DNA of 64,000 nucleotides from a virus. This document shows positions 26,431 to 33,989 of the stretch, piece by piece (the stretch's first letter is position 1; every line of letters begins with the position of its first letter). A program made the translations under genes and the position numbers. The notes under the pieces were generated by a model. It was given only the letters and a program-made list of their open reading frames with translations. It was not told where the DNA came from and ran no database searches. Location: positions 1-64,000 of IMG/VR virus record IMGVR_UViG_3300037264_004281; one strand, given 5' to 3'.

Positions 26431-27420
26431 ATGATAAAAAATATAAATTATCAGAATGTCTTGACTACTCCATTTGTTGTTCGAAAAGACTGGAGTTTAT
26501 CTAGTATTCAAAATGATGATTTGGTACTTATAGAACAATCGGCATCCGTTGAAGAAATACCAGTTGCATTAGATTATATAGATTATTACGGATCTTCTTT
26601 TTCTTTTGTCAATTCGGAGTGTAGTATTGCTTTAGAGCAACAAACCCCCGATACGGTTATTTATAGAGAAGGAGAGAAAAGATCTGGAATATTTTATCCA
26701 GAATTAGAACCTCAAAATATAGATGGAACATATAAAAGATTGGTATATTCTCAGTTAGAAAAGGCATTTTATAATTTTTATAGGAATCCCCTTCAAATTT
26801 TTGGAATAGAAAATATAGACTTTCAACTAGGAAAAACAGAAAGATATATATCAGAATTTTTTAGAGAATTTGAGGTTCCTCAATATATTTTTGGAGATAA
26901 AATTACCAAAGGCACGGTAATATTGACTGATAATTCGTTAGATGATGTTGTAGTAGTTCAGGATGACGCTTATGGTAATTTATATGCTAAAGAAAACCTT
27001 TTCTCCAAAATACAAGAAGTAAGACATCTTGGAAATGTTATATTGGATGGGTATGTTGATCATGGATGTATTGTTCCTATTTTTAAAGTTTATGAGCCTC
27101 CTACATTATTGATAGCTTCAGCAACTTCCTCGACTTTCGGCGGCGATCCCATTTATCCATATACAATAAGTTTGGATTGGAGTGATAATTCTTCAAACGA
27201 AGATGGGTTTTATATTTATAGAAAAGTAACCGCTGATAATATTTCGTGGACAAATTGGACTCACTTAGCAACAAAAGGACAAAATGTAACTCACCATTTA
27301 GATATTATGTTTGATACGTTTGTTTCCATGTCATATAAAGTTTCAGCATATAATGTTTTAGGAGAAACCCCATATTCTAATACAGCAAGTGTAGATATAG
27401 ATAGCGCACTTGTTCCATAA
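26431..27420 (+). CDS. tail protein with C-terminal fibronectin type III-like domain
   Basis: A 329-residue protein. The first about 215 residues are unrecognised, with an aromatic-rich middle (YSQLEKAFYNFYRNP). From about residue 222 an FN3-like domain is visible: an opening PPTLLIAS, the strand ISLDWSDNSSNEDGFYIYRK with its central Trp, and SYKVSAYNVLGETPYSNTAS at the end, which is the classic YxVxAxN...SN pattern. FN3 and Ig-like domains are common in phage tail and surface proteins and often bind cell-surface sugars. Its stop lies 5 bp before the start of the adhesin gene. Confidence 0.7.
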   Translation: MIKNINYQNVLTTPFVVRKDWSLSSIQNDDLVLIEQSASVEEIPVALDYIDYYGSSFSFVNSECSIALEQQTPDTVIYREGEKRSGIFYPELEPQNIDGTYKRLVYSQLEKAFYNFYRNPLQIFGIENIDFQLGKTERYISEFFREFEVPQYIFGDKITKGTVILTDNSLDDVVVVQDDAYGNLYAKENLFSKIQEVRHLGNVILDGYVDHGCIVPIFKVYEPPTLLIASATSSTFGGDPIYPYTISLDWSDNSSNEDGFYIYRKVTADNISWTNWTHLATKGQNVTHHLDIMFDTFVSMSYKVSAYNVLGETPYSNTASVDIDSALVP

Positions 27421-27424
27421 TATT

Positions 27425-30109
27425 ATGTACGCTAAAATTAAAAATGAAAATTATGGATATTCGGTGGCAACATTTGGAGATTATGTTGCTGTAGGAAATC
27501 CAGCAATTGTTCGGTATAATCCAGAAAGTTCGAGTGTTTATTGGTCTGGATCTGTAGATGTATTTCAATATAACTATACAATAGATGCTCATGAGCATGT
27601 TGTAACATTATATAAGGATGATGTATTTCATGAAATTTTATTAGCACAAGAAATAGCCGGTGCTGCTATAGCTGCATTAAGCACAGAATTTAGCGGATCT
27701 CCATACACAAGCAATAAAGATATTTTAATTGACAAAAACGCTTATACTAATATGGTAGAAGATGGGTTTGGTGTTTCCATTGATATTAACGATAATATTT
27801 TAGTAGTTGGAACCTCCTATTATTTACAACGCGTAGAAACAACTAGTGGATTTTTGAGCGTAACTACTGGATCATCGGTCGATATCTTTGATTTAAGTAG
27901 GTTTAAAGAAGATGAATTAAATACAAATTCTGTCACAGAAAGTCCGGCTGGTATAGCTTTGGGGACTGGTTCTTATGCTGGATATATAAAGATTTATACT
28001 AACAGTGCTCCTAGTGGATATGATTTTGTAGAAGTTTTAGTATCCGAAAATCAACCCGGACCATATAATCAAGTAATATTAAAAGATATACCTCCTCCTG
28101 AAGGAGGATATATAGAATATTATTTTTCTCTTGCTATGTTACCTCCGGTATCTGGATTTTTCTTATTGAGATTTTCTCGGAAAAAAACCTCTTATGTATT
28201 GACTTTAAATAATCCAGACCTTGCTTTAACTGGGTCATTTGGAAGCGCAGTTTCAATAAACGATGGGTGGATAGCAGTTGGATCTCCTTTATTAAATAAT
28301 TCGGATGGAGCGGTTTACCTGTATAAAAACGACAGTACTGAAAATACTATATCTTGGTCACTCCAACAAAAAATTACAATAAATGAATTTGGATTAATGT
28401 TTGGTGCTAGTTTAGAATTAAATAAAACCGAAGATCCTTCTAGTGGAAGCTTAATTGTTGGAATTGGAAATATCAGTGGAAGCAAAGCATTTTTATTTGA
28501 ATATATAAGTGGAAGTTGGACACAAACTTATACGTTTCTTCCAGATATTCCAAAGGAATATCCTCTTACTTTTAACGGATATTTTCCATATTTCACTCAA
28601 TATAGTGATTCGGGTTCTTATGGAACGGCGGTTTCCATATATAGTCATTCAGTAATAATTGGTGCTCCAAGCGAAAGATATGTTACTGAATATTCTACCT
28701 CTCTGAATTACCACCAAGGCGCGGTTTATATTTATGAAAAATGTACAGATGTTCCAGATTTATTATATGATTTAGTATTTAAATCATATGGAAATGAAAA
28801 TACATTAAAAAACAATCGTTTAGGAGAGTCCGTTGGAATTCATAAAACCAATGCTCTCGCTGGATCTCCGAAAACAGAAACTTCTTTATCTATTTGTTAT
28901 TTAGAAACAACATTAGAACAATTACATTATTGTGATTCCGATTTGGAGAATACTTTGGTTGGACAAGCAATGTTTATTCAAAAAGACACTGGTTCTAATA
29001 ATTGGGAAATTACAAATGTGTATCAAAGAAAAAAGAAATTCTTAAGACCACATCGTTTATTTGGATATGCCGTAGATATTGCAGATAAATCCATGGTTGT
29101 TGGCGCACCAATGATTTTGGCAGATCCAGTAAGTAGAGAAATAAATGTTTCAACAACTCAAAGCTTGGGATATACTTTGGAAGATCTTGCGGGCAAAGCA
29201 TATATCTATAATTTTAATGATTTTAGAAACCAATTTCATGTCGGAAATGTATTTTATAGAAATGGAAAAGTTGTCTTGATGACTTCTGGATCGGACTTTG
29301 ATAGGTTATTTTTTGACCCTATTTCTCCCTATACATACGAATATATGCTAGATTTTAAAGGTGAACATTTAATATATGAGAACCAAGTTGTATGTGCCGT
29401 TTCTCCGGGGGAGTTTAATGTTAGTACAAATCCAACGGCAATAACAAAGGAAACTTCTATATGGGATATTAATGAGAATGGAGTTTTTGATTTTCAAGAT
29501 GCGGATGTATTGTTGAGCTATATGCAATATAAAAATACAAAATTATTTGGATCTACAATTTCTACAAATTGGAGTTCTTCTATAGTTACTGCTGACGATG
29601 AAAAAAGTTGGATGGCATATCTTCAATATTCATCTGAGGCTGGATATCAATCAACATATAACGGAACGCATACAAGTGTATTAATAAGTGAAAGTATTCA
29701 AAGATTTGAATTTGAAGATACTTGGATGCAAACAGAATTAGATTTAAATCAAGACAGTAAAATAGACACAAATGATTTGTATATTATGTGGAAGTATTTT
29801 TCGAATAGATTAACTCAAGAAAACTATTCTTCATATATCAACCCATCTTCTAAGAGAAAAAATTTCAGCGATATTATAGATTATATGGATAATACGAGTC
29901 AAAAAAAATCTATTCCCCTGATACGTTCTGAGTTTTTTGATTATGAAAGATTAGCATCTACGGATAAGACTGGCTCGTATTTAGCTCCATTTGTAACTAC
30001 GATTGGATTGTATCACGGTTTAGATTTAGTTGCTGTAGCCAAATTAGGAAGCCCAATAAAAATAATTCCCGATCTTCCTATTAATTTTATTGTAAAAATG
30101 GACTTCTAA
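27425..30109 (+). CDS. FG-GAP-like propeller and dockerin-like adhesin
   Basis: An 894-residue protein. At least six repeats follow the integrin-alpha FG-GAP pattern: FGSAVSINDGWIAVGSP, YGTAVSIYSHSVIIGAP and FGYAVDIADKSMVVGAP are clear examples, often followed by GAVYIYE strands, suggesting a beta-propeller. Residues about 680-800 carry two dockerin-like calcium loops, DINENGVFDFQDADVL and DLNQDSKIDTNDLYIMWKYF. The last 40 residues share the VAVAKL module of the protein at 25206. A TTG at 27410 is in frame but overlaps the previous gene; the ATG at 27425 is preferred. Likely a tail-tip receptor-binding protein. Domain calls are by pattern only. Confidence 0.7.
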   Translation: MYAKIKNENYGYSVATFGDYVAVGNPAIVRYNPESSSVYWSGSVDVFQYNYTIDAHEHVVTLYKDDVFHEILLAQEIAGAAIAALSTEFSGSPYTSNKDILIDKNAYTNMVEDGFGVSIDINDNILVVGTSYYLQRVETTSGFLSVTTGSSVDIFDLSRFKEDELNTNSVTESPAGIALGTGSYAGYIKIYTNSAPSGYDFVEVLVSENQPGPYNQVILKDIPPPEGGYIEYYFSLAMLPPVSGFFLLRFSRKKTSYVLTLNNPDLALTGSFGSAVSINDGWIAVGSPLLNNSDGAVYLYKNDSTENTISWSLQQKITINEFGLMFGASLELNKTEDPSSGSLIVGIGNISGSKAFLFEYISGSWTQTYTFLPDIPKEYPLTFNGYFPYFTQYSDSGSYGTAVSIYSHSVIIGAPSERYVTEYSTSLNYHQGAVYIYEKCTDVPDLLYDLVFKSYGNENTLKNNRLGESVGIHKTNALAGSPKTETSLSICYLETTLEQLHYCDSDLENTLVGQAMFIQKDTGSNNWEITNVYQRKKKFLRPHRLFGYAVDIADKSMVVGAPMILADPVSREINVSTTQSLGYTLEDLAGKAYIYNFNDFRNQFHVGNVFYRNGKVVLMTSGSDFDRLFFDPISPYTYEYMLDFKGEHLIYENQVVCAVSPGEFNVSTNPTAITKETSIWDINENGVFDFQDADVLLSYMQYKNTKLFGSTISTNWSSSIVTADDEKSWMAYLQYSSEAGYQSTYNGTHTSVLISESIQRFEFEDTWMQTELDLNQDSKIDTNDLYIMWKYFSNRLTQENYSSYINPSSKRKNFSDIIDYMDNTSQKKSIPLIRSEFFDYERLASTDKTGSYLAPFVTTIGLYHGLDLVAVAKLGSPIKIIPDLPINFIVKMDF

Positions 30110-30113
30110 TAGA

Positions 30114-30121
30114 TATTTATA
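30114..30121 (+). promoter_or_regulatory. candidate late promoter octamer TATTTATA
   Basis: It lies 4 bp after the adhesin stop and 16 nt before the ATG at 30138. The short gap after it contains a purine-rich AAGAGAAAGA that can serve as ribosome binding site. Confidence 0.45.
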
Positions 30122-30137
30122 AGAGAAAGAATAAAAT

Positions 30138-30446
30138 ATGCCTACACCATCACAAAGACCATCATTATCTACTGATTTAGAAACACGATATGAAAATCAA
30201 CGAGTTGGTAGTGCGTTTGATATAAAAGATGTACTTAAAAATCCCCATTCTGCTCCAAGTGCTGGAGATAGAGGACCAGTTGAGGGAAATGAGAATCTCT
30301 ATTCAGTAAATGATTTTGCTATAAAACAACCAACTGGTGTTACTGAATTTTTAGATGCATTAGACGCAAATGGATCAACCGCTGCCCAATCAAAACAATT
30401 ATCTAGATATATGAAGGGGTTTGATAATAGAAAATATAAGCGTTAA
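30138..30446 (+). CDS. hypothetical protein ending the structural cluster
   Basis: A 102-residue hydrophilic protein with no recognised domain. It has a Ser/Pro-rich N-terminus and a likely helical C-terminal third (VTEFLDALDANGSTAAQSKQ) ending in basic residues. A strong terminator follows 18 bp later, so it is the last gene of the late structural operon. A small virion or assembly protein is possible. Confidence 0.55.
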   Translation: MPTPSQRPSLSTDLETRYENQRVGSAFDIKDVLKNPHSAPSAGDRGPVEGNENLYSVNDFAIKQPTGVTEFLDALDANGSTAAQSKQLSRYMKGFDNRKYKR

Positions 30447-30463
30447 TTTCGTCAAAGATCTCC

Positions 30464-30500
30464 AAACAAAACCGCAACACATGTTGCGGTTTTGTTTTAT
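30464..30500 (+). terminator. strong rho-independent terminator
   Basis: A perfect 15-bp stem (30464-30478 with 30483-30497) and ACAT loop, with A-rich and T-rich flanks. The symmetrical flanks could allow termination from both directions. It separates the structural cluster from the DNA-metabolism genes. Confidence 0.93.
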
Positions 30501-30518
30501 AATATATATATATCAAAT

Positions 30519-31025
30519 ATGATACTAGGATTAGATGCATCTACAACTACGGTGGGATATTCATTTTATGACGGAACAGATATTCTAGACGCGGGATTTA
30601 TAGATATTTCCAAACTGTCAACAAACAAAGAAAAGTCATATCATGTTATGGATTATCTGGATGAATTACCATACGCAATAACCGAAATACATTTAGAAAG
30701 TGCTTTATCTGGTTTTATGATGGGAAGAACCAGTCAACAAATTATTATTAAATTGATAAGATTTAATGCAATATTTGAATATATTTTATCAGAACACTAT
30801 GATGCACCAATTTATTTAATTGGTGCTATGACAGCAAGAAAATCCGTATTTGGAAAAGCAAGAATACAAGGTATGGATCCAAAAACATTTGTAAAATCTC
30901 ATCTTTCTAATATTTTTGATTTGACAAAATTTGATAAAAAGAATAAAATAGGAAATTGGGATAAGAGAAACGCTGATATGTATGATGCAATAGTAATCAG
31001 CGCCGCTCGTTATGAAAAACAATAA
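30519..31025 (+). CDS. RuvC-like Holliday junction resolvase
   Basis: A 168-residue protein with an RNase H-like fold pattern. It opens MILGLDASTTTVGYSF with the catalytic Asp6, a second acidic residue Glu60 (EIHLESALSGF) and a late Asp pair in NADMYDAIVISAA. These correspond to the acidic quartet of RuvC-family nucleases, which cut four-way junctions during recombination and before packaging. A longer frame from 30492 would start inside the terminator, so the ATG at 30519 is preferred. The 3' end overlaps a GIY-YIG ORF by 14 bp. Confidence 0.8.
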   Translation: MILGLDASTTTVGYSFYDGTDILDAGFIDISKLSTNKEKSYHVMDYLDELPYAITEIHLESALSGFMMGRTSQQIIIKLIRFNAIFEYILSEHYDAPIYLIGAMTARKSVFGKARIQGMDPKTFVKSHLSNIFDLTKFDKKNKIGNWDKRNADMYDAIVISAARYEKQ

Positions 31026-31209
31026 GTATTATGTTTATAGTTTAATTGATCCAAGAACCAATGTTCCGTTTTATATTGGAAAAGGAATTGGAGCAAGATT
31101 ATACAGACATGAAAAGAATGTAATAAATGGAAAAATACCTAATGATAATAATTATTTATTTAATAAAATAAGAAAACACCATAAGGGATGGAAAAAATTT
31201 ATAAGTTAA
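31012..31209 (+). pseudogene. truncated GIY-YIG domain protein
   Basis: This 65-residue ORF contains the start of a GIY-YIG-type nuclease domain: YYVYSLIDPRTNVPFYIGKG followed by ARLYRHE. The domain normally continues well beyond the point where this ORF stops (after KGWKKFIS), so the later catalytic Glu region is missing. It looks like a decayed fragment, although a small functional form cannot be excluded. It overlaps the resolvase gene and sits beside a second GIY-YIG relative. Confidence 0.55.
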
Positions 31210-31213
31210 TTAA

Positions 31214-31522
31214 ATGAAAGCTGGTTATTTATACATTATTACAAATCCTTCTTGGAAAAATTGGGTAAAAGTAGGAACTACTTGGAATCTTAAAGATAGA
31301 TTACACATTTATCAGACCGGAGATCCTTTTCGTCAATATAAGTTAGAATATTCCTTACATCATCCCTGTTTTAGAGAAGCAGAGAAAAAAATCAAAGAAG
31401 TAATGAAACATTTCGCATTGGATATAAAAGGAGAATGGTATCAAATTGATTTAGAGTTCGCCAAGAGTCGTTTGCATGAGCAACTGGATGATTATAATAA
31501 TGGAGAGGGAAAATGGGTATAA
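31214..31522 (+). CDS. T5orf172/GIY-YIG-superfamily nuclease-like protein
   Basis: A 102-residue protein with GYLYIITNPSWKNWVKVGTT followed by LKDRLHIYQTGDPFRQY. This is the pattern of the T5orf172/MUG113 branch of the GIY-YIG superfamily (Tyr pair, V-K-V-G, Arg, then an acidic REAEKKI helix). Such proteins are often free-standing homing or DNA-processing nucleases in phages. It lies between the resolvase and primase and stops 40 bp before the primase promoter-start unit. The family is fairly clear; the target is unknown. Confidence 0.75.
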   Translation: MKAGYLYIITNPSWKNWVKVGTTWNLKDRLHIYQTGDPFRQYKLEYSLHHPCFREAEKKIKEVMKHFALDIKGEWYQIDLEFAKSRLHEQLDDYNNGEGKWV

Positions 31523-31526
31523 AAAG

Positions 31527-31555
31527 TTGATTTTGAGTGTAAAATCTAGTACAGT
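31527..31555 (+). promoter_or_regulatory. sigma70-like promoter, predicted leaderless transcript
   Basis: TTGATT (31527-31532), a 17-bp spacer and TACAGT (31550-31555) end 6 nt before the GTG start of the primase at 31562. The expected transcription start is the GTG itself. Confidence 0.6.
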
Positions 31556-31561
31556 CCGAGC

Positions 31562-32512
31562 GTGTTATTACAATCCAAACTTATATTCTTATTTGATGAA
31601 GTATTAAACCAGCAGGCTAGATTGAGAAAAGCCGGGACTCAAGCTACTTATCATTGTCCGTTTTGTTCAGATAAAAATCCAATAACACAAAAACTTGAAA
31701 TAGCAATTGGAGGAAGTCACTTAGGAAGTTATCATTGTTGGAGGTGTGATACAAAAGGAAGAAGTTTTGGAAGTTTGCTTCATAAACTCAAGGCACCACC
31801 AAAATATCGAAAAGAATTATTTAAATTAACTGGTGATATTAAATTAGAAAAGAAAGAATATTTCTCTTCTAAAGATACAGAAGTTTCTTTGCCGGAAGAG
31901 TTTTATCCATTATATCAACCCAAAAATTCACTTGAATATAAAAATGCATTATTCTACTTAAAGAAGAGAAAAATTTTACGTGAAGATATTTTTAGATATA
32001 ATATTGGATATTGTGAATCTGGTCCATATGCTAACCATATTATCGTTCCGTCATATGATGATGAAGGAAAATTGAATTTTTTTATTGGACGGCGATATTA
32101 TAAAGAGGATAGAGGAATTCCTCATAAGAAGCCAGATGTATCAATGAATATAATTGGATTTGAAAGTTTTATTAATTATAATGAACCTCTTAATTTAGTG
32201 GAAGGAGTTTTTGATGCTATTGCTGTTCGTAATAATGCTATTCCATTATTTGGAAAGTACCTTCAGCCTAAATTAAAGACGGCAATTATACTTCATAAAG
32301 TAAAAAGAGTAAATATGATTTTGGATAAAGATGCAATGAAAGACTCCATTGATAATTACCAATATTTACAGCGTCTTGGTATAGACGTTCATATAGTAAA
32401 ACTTGACGGGAAAGATCCATCTGTATTAGGATTCGAACGAATACATGCACTCATTAGAGAATCCAAACCATTTGAATTTAAAGATTTATTAGAATTTAAA
32501 ATGAAAATATGA
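31562..32512 (+). CDS. DNA primase (zinc-binding plus Toprim)
   Basis: A 316-residue protein with both primase modules. The N-terminal zinc ribbon has CPFC and CWRC pairs (within YHCPFCSDK and GSYHCWRCDTKG). The Toprim core has the glutamate in LVEGVFDAIAV and the acidic MILDKDAMKD. It makes RNA primers for lagging-strand synthesis, as T4 gp61 does; length is similar (gp61 is 342). It starts with GTG placed 7 nt after a -10 box, predicting a leaderless mRNA. It overlaps the next gene by 4 bp (ATGA). No helicase is encoded in this window. Confidence 0.85.
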   Translation: MLLQSKLIFLFDEVLNQQARLRKAGTQATYHCPFCSDKNPITQKLEIAIGGSHLGSYHCWRCDTKGRSFGSLLHKLKAPPKYRKELFKLTGDIKLEKKEYFSSKDTEVSLPEEFYPLYQPKNSLEYKNALFYLKKRKILREDIFRYNIGYCESGPYANHIIVPSYDDEGKLNFFIGRRYYKEDRGIPHKKPDVSMNIIGFESFINYNEPLNLVEGVFDAIAVRNNAIPLFGKYLQPKLKTAIILHKVKRVNMILDKDAMKDSIDNYQYLQRLGIDVHIVKLDGKDPSVLGFERIHALIRESKPFEFKDLLEFKMKI

Positions 32513-33108
32513 TATTAAACGAAGCATATATTCCAAAACAAGTAGTACCTGAAGTTGTTCAGATTCCATATAAAAAAGTTAATTTAAATACTTTGCAAGT
32601 GATCGTGGATAAAGAAGAATACGAAATGTGTGAAACATCTTCCAAAAATATGTGGGCAAATTCAAAAAAAGGATTGTGGGGAAGAGGGTATATAAATACG
32701 GAAGATGATCCAAGACGAGTAGAAAGAGTCGGAAGATTGGGTGAAATGGCACTATGTAAAATATCTAATACTCCTATTGATTTATCGTATGTTTCTGGGG
32801 GAGATAAACATGACACAATAGTTAAGAACAAAAGTATTAATGTTAAAACGGCTATAAAATTATATGGTGTTGTAATGATTAGATGTGAAATGTATGGAAG
32901 AACTATTCCATTAAAGTCTGATTTTTATGTTTTTTGTTATTTGTCAGCGGAAAATAAAAATGAAAAAAGAGCTATATTAAATATTTTAGGATATTTACCA
33001 AAATCTGAATTGATTAAAAAAGAAAAAATTTCTAGAAGAGAATGGGTTAACTATGAGTGTCCTTATAATGAATTAAAAGATGTTAATGAATTAATTAAAA
33101 ATGAATAA
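32509..33108 (+). CDS. PD-(D/E)XK-like nuclease, possible restriction enzyme
   Basis: A 199-residue protein. The centre reads as a PD-(D/E)XK nuclease core: an N-terminal helix glutamate in RLGEMAL (Glu79), then GGDKHDTIVKNKSINVKT with Asp102 and the VK pair at 112-113. The second acidic residue of the (D/E)XK motif is replaced by Asn (NVK), a tolerated variation in some families but a caution. It overlaps the primase upstream by 4 bp and the adenine methyltransferase downstream by 8 bp. That pairing suggests a restriction-modification unit or a DNA repair nuclease. Function is inferred. Confidence 0.55.
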   Translation: MILNEAYIPKQVVPEVVQIPYKKVNLNTLQVIVDKEEYEMCETSSKNMWANSKKGLWGRGYINTEDDPRRVERVGRLGEMALCKISNTPIDLSYVSGGDKHDTIVKNKSINVKTAIKLYGVVMIRCEMYGRTIPLKSDFYVFCYLSAENKNEKRAILNILGYLPKSELIKKEKISRREWVNYECPYNELKDVNELIKNE

Positions 33109-33985
33109 AATAAAGACAAAAATCACTCCGGTTAGATATCCTGGCGGAAAATCGAACGCTTTAAAATTTCTCAATAATTATCTTCCGAAAGATTTTGAAG
33201 AATATAGAGAACCTTTTTTTGGAGGAGGGTCTGTTGGTCTATATCTTATGCAAACTTGTAAAAATGCTACATATCATATTAATGATTTATTTTATCCAGT
33301 ATATTGTTTTTGGAAAATTTTGTATGAAGATCCAACGAGTATGGTTGAGTTTCTTTTAAAGAAAAAGAAATTGTATTCTAATCATACTGATGCCAAAGAA
33401 CTTCATTCATGGTGCCGAACAAATATAGATGGAGCATCTGAATTTGATACTGCTTGTCTTTGGTATATTCTTAATAAAACATCATATTCTGGAATGTCTA
33501 TGATTGGTTCTTATGCTAAACAGGCATGGGATCAGAATTTTAGTGAAAATTGTATTGCCAATCTTCCCAAAGTATCTGATTTAATGCATAGTGTAGAAAA
33601 TGTAAAAATTACAAATGATGATTATGTATCATTACTTAATAACAATGGAAAAAATGTATTTATTTTTCTCGATCCTCCGTATAAAATTCCACATAGCTTG
33701 TATGGAAAAGATGGAGAATTGCATAGAGCATTTAATCATCAAAAATTTCTAAATAATATTAAAGATTGTAATCATAAATGGATGATTACATATAATGATG
33801 ATTTCGATATTAAGCAATGGTATTCGGAATATAAGCAATTACCATGGTCATTGACTTATACAATGAAATCTGCTGAGAGAACAGAAAATATAGCTACAAT
33901 AAAAGCTGGAAATTTAGCAAGAGAAAATAATAGAACTGAAAAAACAGGAAAAGAAGGAAAAGAACTTCTTATTTGGAATTGGTAA
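33101..33985 (+). CDS. Dam-type DNA adenine-N6 methyltransferase (D12 class)
   Basis: A 294-residue protein with the two hallmark motifs of D12-class adenine methyltransferases. The SAM-binding motif I is FFGGGSVGLY (about 39-48), preceded by RYPGGKSNAL, and the catalytic DPPY is at 191-194. It transfers methyl groups to adenine N6 in a short DNA sequence, perhaps GATC-like, though the target cannot be read from sequence. It overlaps the putative nuclease gene by 8 bp. It may protect phage DNA from host nucleases or from the adjacent nuclease. Confidence 0.9.
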   Translation: MNKIKTKITPVRYPGGKSNALKFLNNYLPKDFEEYREPFFGGGSVGLYLMQTCKNATYHINDLFYPVYCFWKILYEDPTSMVEFLLKKKKLYSNHTDAKELHSWCRTNIDGASEFDTACLWYILNKTSYSGMSMIGSYAKQAWDQNFSENCIANLPKVSDLMHSVENVKITNDDYVSLLNNNGKNVFIFLDPPYKIPHSLYGKDGELHRAFNHQKFLNNIKDCNHKWMITYNDDFDIKQWYSEYKQLPWSLTYTMKSAERTENIATIKAGNLARENNRTEKTGKEGKELLIWNW

Positions 33986-33989
33986 TTAT

